NCBI GenBank assembly: GCA_030765055.1
Contig: CM060954.1
Span: 112,394,107-112,458,106 of the forward strand
Direction: 5' to 3'
Source: Mantis religiosa
Taxonomy: Eukaryota; Arthropoda; Insecta; Mantodea; Mantidae
DNA length: 64,000 nucleotides
In this document: one piece after another, positions 11,219 to 20,963 of the stretch
How positions within the stretch are numbered: position 1 is the first letter of the stretch
Layout: every line of letters starts with the position of its first letter
The notes under the pieces: model-generated
The model's database searches: none
Seen by the model: only the letters and a program-made list of their open reading frames with translations
Told to the model about the DNA's origin: nothing
Position numbers and translations under genes: made by a program

Positions 11219-11790
11219 TTGAGAGCCTACCGGAGTCGAAACGCTCGCGGGTTTATCCATTTGAGCAATATCTGGGTTACTAAAATCGCCCCCCCCCCTC
11301 CGTTACTGGGATGGAAGTGGATACGCCACTTACGCGCGACAACCCCGCAGGGAAGACTACCGAAGAACCTCGGTGGGGAAGCCGGTGATCTAGCACACCA
11401 GCTACTTGCTCTGCAGGCAAGCATCCGGGATTTCTTAGGCTGCTCTCTGCCCCCTCCGAGCGGCCGCAGCCTGGCTGGAGGTACCCAATCTCCCATGGCT
11501 ATCAGGAACCACTGCCCCCTCGAGTCCAACCCAATCCTAATAACTCCCAAACAGGGAGGAGCTCGAAAGTTTGGCCCGACGTTCCTCTAGTAACGTCAGA
11601 GGTACCACGAGTACTTGGGGTTTGCAGCGCTCGGACCACAGCAGCTGAAGAGGATGACACCCCCCCCCCCTACGCAAAAGGTCACCGTACAAGGCGTACT
11701 TCTTGACACGTAAGAAGTACCACGGGTGCTAGGGGTTCGTAGCGCCCGCACCACGGCAGCTGAAGGGGACAGATCCCCTCCCTACGGATA
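11219..11790. repeat. GC-rich repeat block with internal duplication
   Basis: About 570 bp far richer in GC than its surroundings, with C homopolymers near 11290 and 11661. Two imperfect copies of a roughly 65-bp unit (11599-11665 and 11713-11781) both run GTACCACG...GCTGAAG. Between them a perfect 9-bp inverted repeat (GTACTTCTT at 11696-11704, AAGAAGTAC at 11712-11720) can fold with a 7-nt loop. Frames open on both strands here but show no domain. Possibly the 5' or 3' part of an unidentified retroelement. Confidence 0.5.
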
Positions 11791-12660
11791 TTTTCAAATA
11801 TATAATTATGGATTAGTCAGAAATGCACTTATAATATTTGTAAATTCTTGTCAACAAAGATGGGAGGATACTTACACCTGGATCTCAAGCTATAGAACGC
11901 ACTTGCAGCATCATAATTGTTTATATAGCTTTTATAGTTTATCCTTGCATTGCACAGCTTGCTTGACATATTTTGAAGGCTTACTTAACCAATCATGGGA
12001 AAGGACACAGGTCATTGGGGCAAAGCTTAGGTCTGCCAGTAAATAGAACCAGTTTCTGTGTGTTTTCCGTATTTGTGGTGGTGGATCCCTATTTGAATGC
12101 CTTCAGAGGTATCTTATCTTGTTTGCATTAATTGCAATTTCTGTCAATGTCGACATGGCTCCAATTAGGAATAAAACATATTTCGGGTAACAGTTTACGG
12201 TACGCTGGCAACCACCAGCAACGATTAAGTTATTTTATACCGTAGTTATTTTATTACACATAGAATTTTTAGGCACTTAAAATCCAATTTTTAGGCATCT
12301 AAATTAGGCTACACAGTATCAAAGCAGACATTAACATTACAACTTTAGCCTAAGCATTTGCATTTGATTTTTTGCATCTAAAATATATTTGTACTTTATG
12401 AAATTACTATAAGCTTAGAAAACATAATTATTTTATTTGCATTAAGAGTTATACAGTAACAAAAACAGTAATATGACTAAATTATGACTAGAATGTTTTG
12501 AATATATGGTTAATATAAGCTTATAAAATTAAAAAAATAATAAATCACTAAGTGTAAATGTACTATCTATTACCGACATATCATATCAAGAGTTGATATG
12601 GACAATATCAGGTGGGAATGATTGCACAGGTTGAGTCATTAGGAAAATGATTTGGGGAGT
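11791..12660. other. AT-rich non-coding stretch
   Basis: No motif-bearing frame or repeat ends recognised. Confidence 0.55.
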
Positions 12661-12680
12661 ACAAAAATGTTGAAATATAT

Positions 12681-13203
12681 TGTGACTTTGTGGGTTCGTG
12701 AAATTAAAAGTCCAATTACACAAACTCAAAATGTTCTTTATTTCCACTGACTTACAGTTGAACACTTGCCAATTACACAGAATTACGTAGTGCACACAAT
12801 TACGGTTAACCAGTTCGTCCGTTACAGTTCCCTTTTGCTCTCGCAATTACGCACACTCCTCCGATACACGTACACAGTCTTCTCGTCCGTACACTAGCAC
12901 GGCCCTGCTTCTCTGCTCGCCAAGAACTGACTGACTCACGCACTGCAGCCCCCTTTATAGGGATATCACTGTTTCTCGAAGCCTCTCGTTTCAGTGAATC
13001 ACCGCGAAGGTTCCAGACGGCAGGGGAAGGGAGAAGAGGCGGCCAGGGACAAGTGACACTTCCCTAATCATCCCCTCAGTTAGTGACTGAGATAAATGAG
13101 TGGGTGTGGTCCGGATGCCTCGGGTCCCTTATTCAGCTGTCGTTGGTCGTGCTTTCCGATAATTGAGTGACAATATTAATATAATATAAACACATTTGTT
13201 ACA
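12681..13203 (-). mobile_element. LTR-like segment (solo or truncated LTR)
   Basis: On the minus strand the segment begins TGTAACA at 13203 and ends near GTCACA at 12681, consistent with TG...CA termini. A TATAAA box (12954-12959) is followed 27-31 nt downstream by an overlapping TCAGTCAGT initiator, and AATAAA lies at 12737-12742. This is the U3, R, U5 order of an LTR. I see no matching second LTR, no polypurine tract, no primer-binding site and no clean target duplication, so the exact ends and superfamily are unresolved. The GC-rich U3 contrasts with the flanks. Confidence 0.5.
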
Positions 13204-13364
13204 CTTTTGAGTACTGTAGTTAATTAAATTTGTAGATTTGAATGTTTATATAAAGAGTATTTTAAGTACAATCCACATAATTAGCGTTTCAAATGATTAT
13301 TTTTGGTAATAATAAAAGAAACAATAACATTGTAGGTAGAGGTTCAGAAAGTATAACTTGATTT

Positions 13365-13640
13365 CAATCGCAACTTTTTCGCTGAGGGTCTGTGGTTCGA
13401 TTCACAACTCAAGGGTGGGGATTATAAGTCAGCTTTATCCAAGCCTTCACTTCTGACTTAAATATGAGGTGTCTCTAAGGCACAACGGGATTTGAAGTCC
13501 TCGGTAAAATCTGCAGGACCAGTAAACTTCACCACGATCCTCATCGGAGACAACTGTTTCCTTCCTTATAGTGTCTCTACTCAGAAATGGGTCCTGTCAT
13601 CTCTGAGTAGGATGACGTCAACTGTAAATTGTACAAGTGC
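13365..13640 (+). mobile_element. SINE-like sequence with tRNA B box
   Basis: A GTGGTTCGATTC B-box-like motif near 13391 is followed by a GC-moderate body of about 230 bp ending in a CTCTGAGTAGGATGACG block. The A box is weak. Single copy in this window, so SINE status is inferred. Confidence 0.35.
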
Positions 13641-14140
13641 ATAGCAATGTAAAAACAAATATATTTGTCTCTTTAGGCAGACGTAATAATATATATCGCT
13701 CATCAAATATTATTCGTAATATTTCGCTTCAAATATTACGATCTTTTGTTAATTTTACTTTACAAGTATTTGTTGAAGCTCTTATATAATTGTATCACAA
13801 TAGCTAGCAACAGTACTCATTAAAATGCTTTTACAAAGCATAGGCTAACATCTGAAAATTAATGCCCATTACCTTTATACCACTTTCTACATATTGTTTC
13901 CATCTCTCATGGTCGTTTTTAAAAATACTGAATGCCAAGTTTTGTATTAATCCAACTTTACGAGGAAAAAAAAAGAACATAGAGACTCACACCTACATGT
14001 GCAACAATTTTTAAACATTTTATTTTTATTTTTTATTTTGAGGTCAAATCTCTCAAAACACATACCCTAATTTTAGTAAATCTGTATTTGGGTGCAATTT
14101 CTTCTACTCGAATAAAGGGTAGAGAAAGTAAAGAGGCAGT
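13641..14140. other. AT-rich non-coding stretch
   Basis: No recognisable feature. Confidence 0.6.
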
Positions 14141-14869
14141 TGTCTTCTAAAATTGGATTAGGTAACTGTTACCGAACCACGGATATTGGTAGCCGCTCCA
14201 CTGGTCGAGTGTAACGGAAAATAACGAAGGTTGTAACTTCAAAGGCCAGAAGCGTTTATGAAACCTTGTGATGTATGGGCATCTCCTAATGCGCGTTGGA
14301 AACCACCTTGGAGCGTACTTCCGAGCCTGGAGATTTCCGGAAGTGAACCGCTGGAGAAAACAAATGACTTCATCGCTGCGCTTTAGCCATAAGTCTCTAT
14401 GGTTTGCCGCTGACATTCCACCTATCCTTATACTGCGTCAGTTGGTAGTAAATGTACATGAGGTTGGTGTCGGAGAACATAAATTACAAATATGTACTGC
14501 ATACACAACACATCCTTGACCTTCCCATGCTGAGATTTATCGTCAGTCCATTCCATAATGTCTCAGAATGATTTACTATCAGATTGCGCGTCACGCTATC
14601 AATTCACAGTCTTCATTGCTTTGGTTCGCATCGACGAATCGCTTCCGCTCCTCTCACAACAAAGATCGTTGTGTATATCTACGATAGGGACTCGTTAATA
14701 CGACAACGCAAATAACTTCATGTTGCTTGGGAGACCAAGCACATCTCTTGATACTGAGCTTGAATCTCGGCAAAATTTGAAATTTAATTGCTAGGTTCTC
14801 AGGGTCCTACTTTGTTTGGATACGAAAGGCCGTTTAACCTTGGAAGATATCTATATCAGGCTTGAGTTT
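14141..14869. other. Unassigned, partly GC-richer sequence
   Basis: Mid-GC from 14150 to 14520 with overlapping open frames on both strands and no domain, then AT-rich. No transposon ends recognised. Confidence 0.35.
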
Positions 14870-15325
14870 TTTTAATAATAATGATAATGATAAATAAATT
14901 AATTAATAATCCACGGCGTAACAGCTCGCAGGCGAGCCATAGCCTCTCTGCCAGCCCCTCGTCCACATACACAAGGCAGAGGTGGGGATCATCCAATTAT
15001 CCAACCGATGTGCGGAGGATATGTGGTTAGCAACATGACACCCCCAGCCCGAAAGTTGCCTTTCTTGACCGGGATTCGCTACCTATTGTAGCTCCTAAAT
15101 TTCTCAAGGTGCTGAGTGGACACTCGTCATATACTTGGGACTCAAAATGCGCACCCCAAGGGTGGGATGGAACCCGGGCGCATTCCGTAGTAGGGAACCA
15201 AAGCACAACTTCCCTTCCGAAGGAAGTGACGCTAAGGATATAAAAAATCCATTGTCCTCGGTCGGGTTTGAACGCGCGTCTTAAGGAACCAGAGACTAGC
15301 ATTTTACGCCACGGAGCATGACACT
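14870..15325 (-). mobile_element. SINE, family 3 (about 450 bp)
   Basis: On the minus strand a tRNA-like head starts near 15321 (GCTCCGTGGCGTAAAATGC, A-box region) with a B box GCGTTCAAACCC near 15270. A GC-moderate body of about 330 bp follows, then an AT-rich tail of ATTAATT and ATC/ATT repeats at 14872-14912. Head, body and simple-sequence tail are the usual SINE architecture. No target duplication was confirmed. Confidence 0.55.
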
Positions 15326-15565
15326 TGTCGAAGGTTGATTGCCTGGTAATTGTGCCTTAAATGGCGAATAGGAAATAAGCTAAAGCAAGTAGGTCATTCT
15401 TGATCCCTCGGATTACATTTTCAACACATTCTTCTAAACATTACTGCAAGTATATACAAAAGCAATGCACGAAGCATTCCGCCGACAATTTAGACTCGTT
15501 CATATTTTATAACATACATGATGCTGCAGTTTACTGTGTATTCTTGTGACATTCGGTTTCCAATT

Positions 15566-15685
15566 TTAATTGTTTTCACTTTCCTCGCTGCACGACATAG
15601 CCTCTTCTTCACTTATAGTTGACTTACTGTCTAGTCGAACACAAGGCTTCGGTCTCTTGCAATAAAACCATTCAGTGCACACCAT
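15566..15685 (-). CDS. Hypothetical 39-residue ORF downstream of a promoter-like site
   Basis: Minus-strand ORF from ATG at 15685 to TAA at 15566. The first half is Cys- and basic-rich (WFYCKRPKPC) and the second half acidic and Ser-rich (SEEEAMSCSEESENN). It lies about 100 nt downstream of the TATATAAG at 15783-15790 on the same strand. I do not recognise the peptide. It could be a small gene, the start of a spliced gene, or chance coding inside an LTR. Low confidence that it is translated. Confidence 0.2.
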   Translation of the reverse strand: MVCTEWFYCKRPKPCVRLDSKSTISEEEAMSCSEESENN

Positions 15686-15782
15686 TGGAGTTTTTTTTGA
15701 ACTGGTGTTCTTTATGCAACAGAAACTCACTTGTTCACTCACTCCTTGACTCACTAACCACACGCCACTCTGCACGCACTCG

Positions 15783-15820
15783 CTTATATAGCTGCAGAAA
15801 ATTTCCACAGTTCCAGAAGT
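15783..15820 (-). promoter_or_regulatory. TATA box with heat-shock-element-like motif
   Basis: On the minus strand TATATAAG (15790-15783) is preceded by CTTCTGGAAC (TTCnnGAA core at 15818-15811) and GGAAATTTTC. The TTCnnGAA pair matches a two-unit heat-shock element. The transcript start is not obvious; TTAGT lies about 35 nt downstream of the TATA box, a little far. It may be a host promoter or an LTR U3. Confidence 0.3.
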
Positions 15821-15949
15821 TTTGAAATGGAGAAACCTCGAAAATATCTATAGCTTATACACTAGGCGAGCGCGCTGCTTATCTGCTTACCTTTAGGACT
15901 GTAAGGCGCCAACCACCCACAGCCGTTTCATCATAATATGCACGTCCCC

Positions 15950-15963
15950 CAATTGGAATCTCC
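15950..15963 (+). repeat. Left target-site duplication of the Jockey-type element
   Basis: CAATTGGAATCTCC, repeated exactly at 20591-20604. Perfect 14-bp identity fixes the left end of the retrotransposon at 15964. Confidence 0.93.
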
Positions 15964-16184
15964 CGACAGTCGCGGCAGACAGACGTGTTTCGTGCGCGCT
16001 GCTTCCGTGAGTGTTTACAGTGTAACTGTGTTTAACTGTGGAATACGATATCTTCTAGTGAATTGTATTTTCACAATCAGTGCAAGCAGTGTTCTTCAAC
16101 TAACGTGTACTAGTGCCCTTTGGGTACAGGTGTGTTTCTTTCTCTTTCTCTATTTTTTTTTCTTGTTTTCTTTCCTCACCTATT

Positions 16185-17673
16185 ATGTCTCTCACGCCGG
16201 AAACTACCGGCCATCTAGTACGCTCAGCTATCGATATGGTTTATAATACCACTAGTGAATTCCCACAGTTACCAGTGCCTCTACAGCAAGCTCAACCAGT
16301 GTCTACGCAGCCAACCCAGGTTTCTCGCACCAATACTTTTAATCCTAATTCACCAGTGCGTCAATCACCCTTACGCCCGTCACAATTACATCTTACCACG
16401 TCAACTGCTGCTATAGTTACCGCTAAAACTACGAGTGACTTTATCATGCATGAGACTGCCCCATCTAACAGTTTTACCTGCAACCAGCTCTAGTCGCGCT
16501 GCTACATATGCTGCTGCCACAGCTGGCCCGAGTAAACGTCGCTGTACAGCTCCCCCATCAGAACAAACAAGTGCCTCGCGCTATGCTTACACTGTTTCCA
16601 CGCACAACCGCTTCGCACTACTAGAAGACAACACAGCCATGGACGAGACAAGCAACTCCGAGACACCTAAGGAAAAAGTTCCACCAATTTGCTTGCGCAA
16701 CATTGATAACTATCAACTTCTATTACAAGATCTAAAAAATAATGTTACCTCTGAATTTCACACAGAGCTTCGCGGGTCTATCCTTAAGGTTCATCCCTCT
16801 ACTTCTGACGATTTCCGTAAACTTACTACATACTTCAGCTCCATACAACAGGAATACTACACTTACAGAAATCCGACAGATAAGCTTTTCTCGGTAATTA
16901 TCCGAGACATCCCTCCTTCGCTCACTGATAAGGAAATCTATGACGAACTGTGCTTACAGAACTACCCAGTGCGGAAGGTCACTCGACTTATGAATCGGTC
17001 GAAACAACCCATTCCTCTCTGTGCAGTGGAATTGTTAAATAGCGATGATGGTAAAGCTATACTCAACCTAACTCGCCTGTTCTACAGTGTTGTTAAGGTG
17101 GAACATCGCCGTCGTAACACTGACATACCGCAATGCACCCGCTGTCAGAATTACGGTCACACAAAGAACTATTGTCAGCTGACCCCGAGGTGTGTTCGCT
17201 GTCTAGAGAATCATCACTTCTCACAGTGCACTAAACCGAGAGATACTCCAGCTCAGTGTGTTCATTGCCATGAAAACCATCCAGCTAACTACCGAGGTTG
17301 TCGGCATTATTTAGAACTGAAATTCAGAACACAAAATAGCAACACAAGGCAACAGCCTGGGAATTCTCATCGCTCCCGTCCCCTACAACAATCAGACAAT
17401 CCTGCACAGCAACCATTACAACCCCCAGCTGCATCACCAGTACCTCCAACTTCTTCACCAGCAACTTATGCCAGTGTAACTTCTGCTTCCTCAACGAGGC
17501 GTACTACTGCACAACAAGATCCCTCTGACTCTTCATCTCTCTCGGCTCTGCTAATTAGCCTGTTCACTCAACTTCTAAATTCTTTATCCACGTTCCTCAC
17601 TCCTCTCTTACCGCAATTTACACAATGTTTCCAAAACGCTCTTCTAACTACTTTCCGAAATGGTGGCGTGTAA
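16185..17673 (+). pseudogene. ORF1 gag-like nucleic-acid-binding protein, one frameshift
   Basis: Starts at ATG 16185 (MSLTPETTG). The N-terminal part is Ser/Thr/Pro/Gln-rich. The frame ends at a TAG at 16491-16493 while the +1 frame is open from 16417, so one indel lies between about 16417 and 16493. The rest (to 17673) has an RRM-like/PRE_C2HC region (about 16715-17100) and then three zinc knuckles: CTRCQNYGHTKNYC, CVRCLENHHFSQC and CVHCHENHPANYRGC. The C-terminus is Pro/Gln/Ser-rich. This is the domain order of Jockey-clade ORF1 proteins, which bind the element RNA into particles. The last 14 nt overlap ORF2. A programmed shift is possible but I see no slippery site. Confidence 0.88.
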
Positions 17674-20401
17674 TAGGCCATCTCTTTCATCACTCACTCT
17701 CCTGAACTGGAACGCTAATGGCATACGCACTAAACGTGCCTCCTTCGCTGCCTTTCTCAGCTTGCACAGTATAGATGCTGCCTGTATCACCGAGACTCAT
17801 CTTCTCCCGAATGAACGTTTCTCCGTTCCAGGCTACAGGATTTATAGATTTGATCGGAATGCACCTTCCGCCTCTGGAGGAGTAGCTGTGCTAGTTAAAC
17901 GTTCTCTGACTCATCATGAAATATTCCTACCTGTGATTCCCGGCTTTGAGGTAGTGGGCGTTAAACTCTCTCTTCGCGATAGCAACGATCTCGTCCTAAT
18001 GAGTGCTTACAAGCCCCCAAATAGTAAGCTTAATACTCACTATTTCTCTTTCCTTTTCCCAGCAGAAAGCTGCACTCTCTTGCTAGGGGATTTGAACTCG
18101 AAGCACACTTCTTGGGGCTGTAGGGTCACAAACCCGAATGGACGACGTCTGTTTGACACTATTAATGCCACTGGTCTTCACATACTGGCTCCCACAGAAC
18201 CAACTTACTATTCTGGTAACCCACAGGTAGCTCCTGACATTTTGGACATTGGGGTACATCGCAATATACGATTACCTGCATCGATTTCTGCACTGCCAGC
18301 GCTCGATTCCGATCACTGTCCAGTGTTGGTCACATTTAACCTCACTCCAGATATTTTGCCACAAATCCCGCGACTCATCGATGGTTTTGTCAACTGGAAC
18401 ATCTTTCGCACACACCTGGATGCTGCACTCCACACATCTTATCAACTGGGTACTGCGGATGCCATAGACACTACCGTTCACCATTTTACCTCTGCCCTCT
18501 CTTCCAGTGTACGATCCTCTACTATCCGCAGTCCTCAACCTCGTCATTTCCCCTCCTTGCCTATCCATATTACTCAACTCATCCAAGAGAAACATCGCAT
18601 CCGTCGACTGTGGCAACGTCAGCGTCTACCCTGGCTGCGCCAAAGATTAAATAGTCTCATTCGACAAGTACGGACCGCACTAGAGCAACACCGATTTCAG
18701 GAGTACCAGCGACAATTAGCCACTATTCGTCCCGGAGATCATACCTTATGGAACATCACTAAGAGGATTCTCCGAGAGCCGACAGTGATTCCACCTCTTC
18801 AGGTTGATGGGACCCTTTTGAGTGACTCTGCTGCCAAGTGTGACGCTCTAGCTACTCACTACGAGCGTACATTCACGCCTAACACCTGTCTTGACTCTAA
18901 TATTCCCTCTTTCGTGGACAGGGAACTCCTTGAGTACCAACTTCGTCCTACAGCGCACAACAGAATTTCGTTCACTACTCCACGTGAATTATCCCGCTTT
19001 ATCCATCGTCTTCCCGTTAAAAAGTCTCCCGGTCATGACCTTATCCCTAACGTTGTGCTGAAGAATTTGACAAACAAAGCCCTAGCTTATTTATCATCAA
19101 TCTTCAATGCTGCTCTGCGCATTGGTCATTTTCCATCTACATGGAAACATGCGGAAATTATAGTCTTCCACAAGCCCAACAAGCCAAAAAATCTTCCCTC
19201 AAGTTACAGACCAATCAGCTTATTACCTACACTTTCTAAACTTTTTGAAAAGATTATTCATCAACGTATTTCTCATTTTTTGATCCATAATCAGATAATT
19301 CCGTCTTTTCAGTTTGGCTTTCGCCCGAAGCATGCTACCACTCACCAATTGCTCAGAATCACGCAGTCTATTATTCAAGGTTTCGAAAACAGGCAATACA
19401 CCGTAGCAGCATTCCTAGATATCGCCCAGGCATTCGACAAGGTGTGGCACAGTGGACTACTACTTAAAGCATATCGCATTGGTCTCCCTTATTATCTGAT
19501 ACAAATCATAGCAAGTTTTCTCACCAATAGAACCTTTGTGGTGCGCATTGCTGGTTTCACATCCACCCGACGGCCTATTTTAGCAGGTGTACCTCAAGGT
19601 TCAGTACTTGCACCACTCCTCTTTAATATATTCACTTATGATCTTCCTGATATAGCTCCAGTTTGTACGGCGTTATACGCAGATGATACTGCTCTCTATT
19701 ATTCTCACGCCAATATTCTTCATGCCATTCAGAAACTGCAAATTGCCCTAGATCAATTAGCTCATTGGTTCTCTCACTGGCGCATTTCCCTCAATACTAA
19801 CAAGACAGAGGTTAAGATCTTCTCTTTACGACCTTATAGGGATCCTCCTTCACTACGGCTGCTGGAGGAACCGCTCTCATGGTTACCAAGCAATGTGCCA
19901 GTGAAATACCTTGGGGTGTTACTGGACACTCGACTTACTTGGAACGCCCACATCTGTCGGTCTGTTACGCTTGCGTTTGCCCGGCTATCAAAACTGTACC
20001 CTCTACTCAACAGGCGCACTTCACTTGGTTATGAATCCTCCCTGCTTCTTTACACATCTCTAGTCCGTCCCATTTTTACCTATGCAGCTCCAGTCTGGGG
20101 TGGCACCAGTAAGACTAATCTCCGCCGACTGCAGGTACTACAAAACAGGGTGCTTCGCACAGTTACAAACGCTCCATGGTTCATCCGAAACCAGCAGCTT
20201 CACCATGAGTTTGGTCTTCTACCCGTTCACCAATACATCCGACGCCTGGCACGTCCATTCTTTTACAATCTCCAGGAGGTCCCTGGAGCTGTTACCTACC
20301 GTCTCGGCTGTCGCACTCGCCAGCCAACTCGCCTGAAGCGCAGACTGCCCCAAGATCTTCTCCTGAGTGACGTCTCCAGCACAGATGACTCAGACACGTG
20401 A
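17660..20401 (+). CDS. ORF2 endonuclease-reverse transcriptase, intact
   Basis: An unbroken frame of 913 codons. The apurinic-like endonuclease occupies residues about 10-225: LLNWNANGIR, ITETH, YKPPNSK, LLGDLNSKHTSWG, PDILDIGV and SDHCPVL supply the Asn, Glu, Asp and His active-site positions. The reverse transcriptase (about 430-760) has SYRPISLLPTLSKLFEK, FGFRPKHATTHQL, FLDIAQAFDKVWH (catalytic Asp), AGVPQGSVLAPLLFN and YADDTALYY (Asp-Asp, about 672-675). A C-terminal region with KYLGVLLDTRLTW and a PVWG motif follows, with no RNase H. It nicks DNA and primes cDNA synthesis from element RNA. All key residues are present. The start ATG overlaps the ORF1 end, implying reinitiation or termination-coupled translation. 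Confidence 0.95.
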   Translation: MVACNRPSLSSLTLLNWNANGIRTKRASFAAFLSLHSIDAACITETHLLPNERFSVPGYRIYRFDRNAPSASGGVAVLVKRSLTHHEIFLPVIPGFEVVGVKLSLRDSNDLVLMSAYKPPNSKLNTHYFSFLFPAESCTLLLGDLNSKHTSWGCRVTNPNGRRLFDTINATGLHILAPTEPTYYSGNPQVAPDILDIGVHRNIRLPASISALPALDSDHCPVLVTFNLTPDILPQIPRLIDGFVNWNIFRTHLDAALHTSYQLGTADAIDTTVHHFTSALSSSVRSSTIRSPQPRHFPSLPIHITQLIQEKHRIRRLWQRQRLPWLRQRLNSLIRQVRTALEQHRFQEYQRQLATIRPGDHTLWNITKRILREPTVIPPLQVDGTLLSDSAAKCDALATHYERTFTPNTCLDSNIPSFVDRELLEYQLRPTAHNRISFTTPRELSRFIHRLPVKKSPGHDLIPNVVLKNLTNKALAYLSSIFNAALRIGHFPSTWKHAEIIVFHKPNKPKNLPSSYRPISLLPTLSKLFEKIIHQRISHFLIHNQIIPSFQFGFRPKHATTHQLLRITQSIIQGFENRQYTVAAFLDIAQAFDKVWHSGLLLKAYRIGLPYYLIQIIASFLTNRTFVVRIAGFTSTRRPILAGVPQGSVLAPLLFNIFTYDLPDIAPVCTALYADDTALYYSHANILHAIQKLQIALDQLAHWFSHWRISLNTNKTEVKIFSLRPYRDPPSLRLLEEPLSWLPSNVPVKYLGVLLDTRLTWNAHICRSVTLAFARLSKLYPLLNRRTSLGYESSLLLYTSLVRPIFTYAAPVWGGTSKTNLRRLQVLQNRVLRTVTNAPWFIRNQQLHHEFGLLPVHQYIRRLARPFFYNLQEVPGAVTYRLGCRTRQPTRLKRRLPQDLLLSDVSSTDDSDT

Positions 20402-20552
20402 TTACTACCATCAGACTTTAAGTTCTCAATTTGTGTTACAGTTATCCTCCATATTTATTTAGAGGAGTCGTTCATGGCTACCTCCATTGTTATGTGTCCT
20501 GTTCCTATGTATCTTATAACAAACATCTGTAAAGCATAATTGCTGATCGATG

Positions 20553-20559
20553 GATAAAA

Positions 20560-20590
<31 letters not shown>
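20553..20590 (+). repeat. (TAAA)n/poly(A) tail of the Jockey-type element
   Basis: Repeated AAAT units then ten A residues, immediately before the right duplication; typical of target-primed reverse transcription. Confidence 0.9.
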
Positions 20591-20591
<1 letters not shown>

Positions 20592-20604
20592 AATTGGAAT
20601 CTCC
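20591..20604 (+). repeat. Right target-site duplication of the Jockey-type element
   Basis: CAATTGGAATCTCC, identical to 15950-15963. Confidence 0.93.
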
Positions 20605-20756
20605 TATACAAAATAACAATACATTAAATATAAAAATAAGCATAATTTGCAAATACAATGCGGATAGAAGTATTTATCTAAAATAAATTTATATATAAGA
20701 ACAAATTGGCTTCGTGTCATAAAATAACTAAAGTGACGCTGAGGGCCAGTGCTTTG

Positions 20757-20758
<2 letters not shown>

Positions 20759-20812
<54 letters not shown>
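20759..20812. repeat. (TA)n microsatellite
   Basis: About 27 uninterrupted TA units. Confidence 0.97.
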
Positions 20813-20814
<2 letters not shown>

Positions 20815-20951
20815 TTAGTATAGGCATATTTTCTACTAAATGATAGCAAATGGCATGTATAATAGCTCTGTCTCCAATTAGTGTCGCTTTAAGCAAGCTA
20901 TTTATTTATTGTAATACTTTCTAAGTGCTGAGTATTGTGGTTTTATTTTTC

Positions 20952-20963
20952 CTGCAAGTTTCT
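20952..20963 (+). repeat. Target-site duplication (3' side) of truncated Jockey copy
   Basis: CTGCAAGTTTCT, repeated exactly at 21925-21936. Confidence 0.8.

Larger units (their letters stand above)
15964..20590 (+). mobile_element. Full-length Jockey-type non-LTR retrotransposon
   Basis: A 4,627-bp element bounded by perfect 14-bp duplications. Order: 5' UTR of 221 nt, ORF1 (gag-like, from 16185), ORF2 (endonuclease plus reverse transcriptase, 17660-20401, overlapping ORF1 by 14 nt), 3' UTR of about 150 nt, and a (TAAA)n/poly(A) tail (20553-20590). The first nucleotides carry CAGTC and an AGACGTG motif at 15981-15987. AGACGTG resembles the downstream promoter element of Jockey/I-type internal promoters, but it sits nearer the start than expected. 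Perfect duplications and an unbroken ORF2 indicate recent insertion. ORF1 has one frameshift, so this copy would need ORF1 protein in trans. Confidence 0.93.

Noticed and set aside
11219..11590. Overlapping open frames of 107-123 codons on both strands
   Set aside because: High GC reduces stop frequency on both strands at once; no motif, and the block looks like a repeat.
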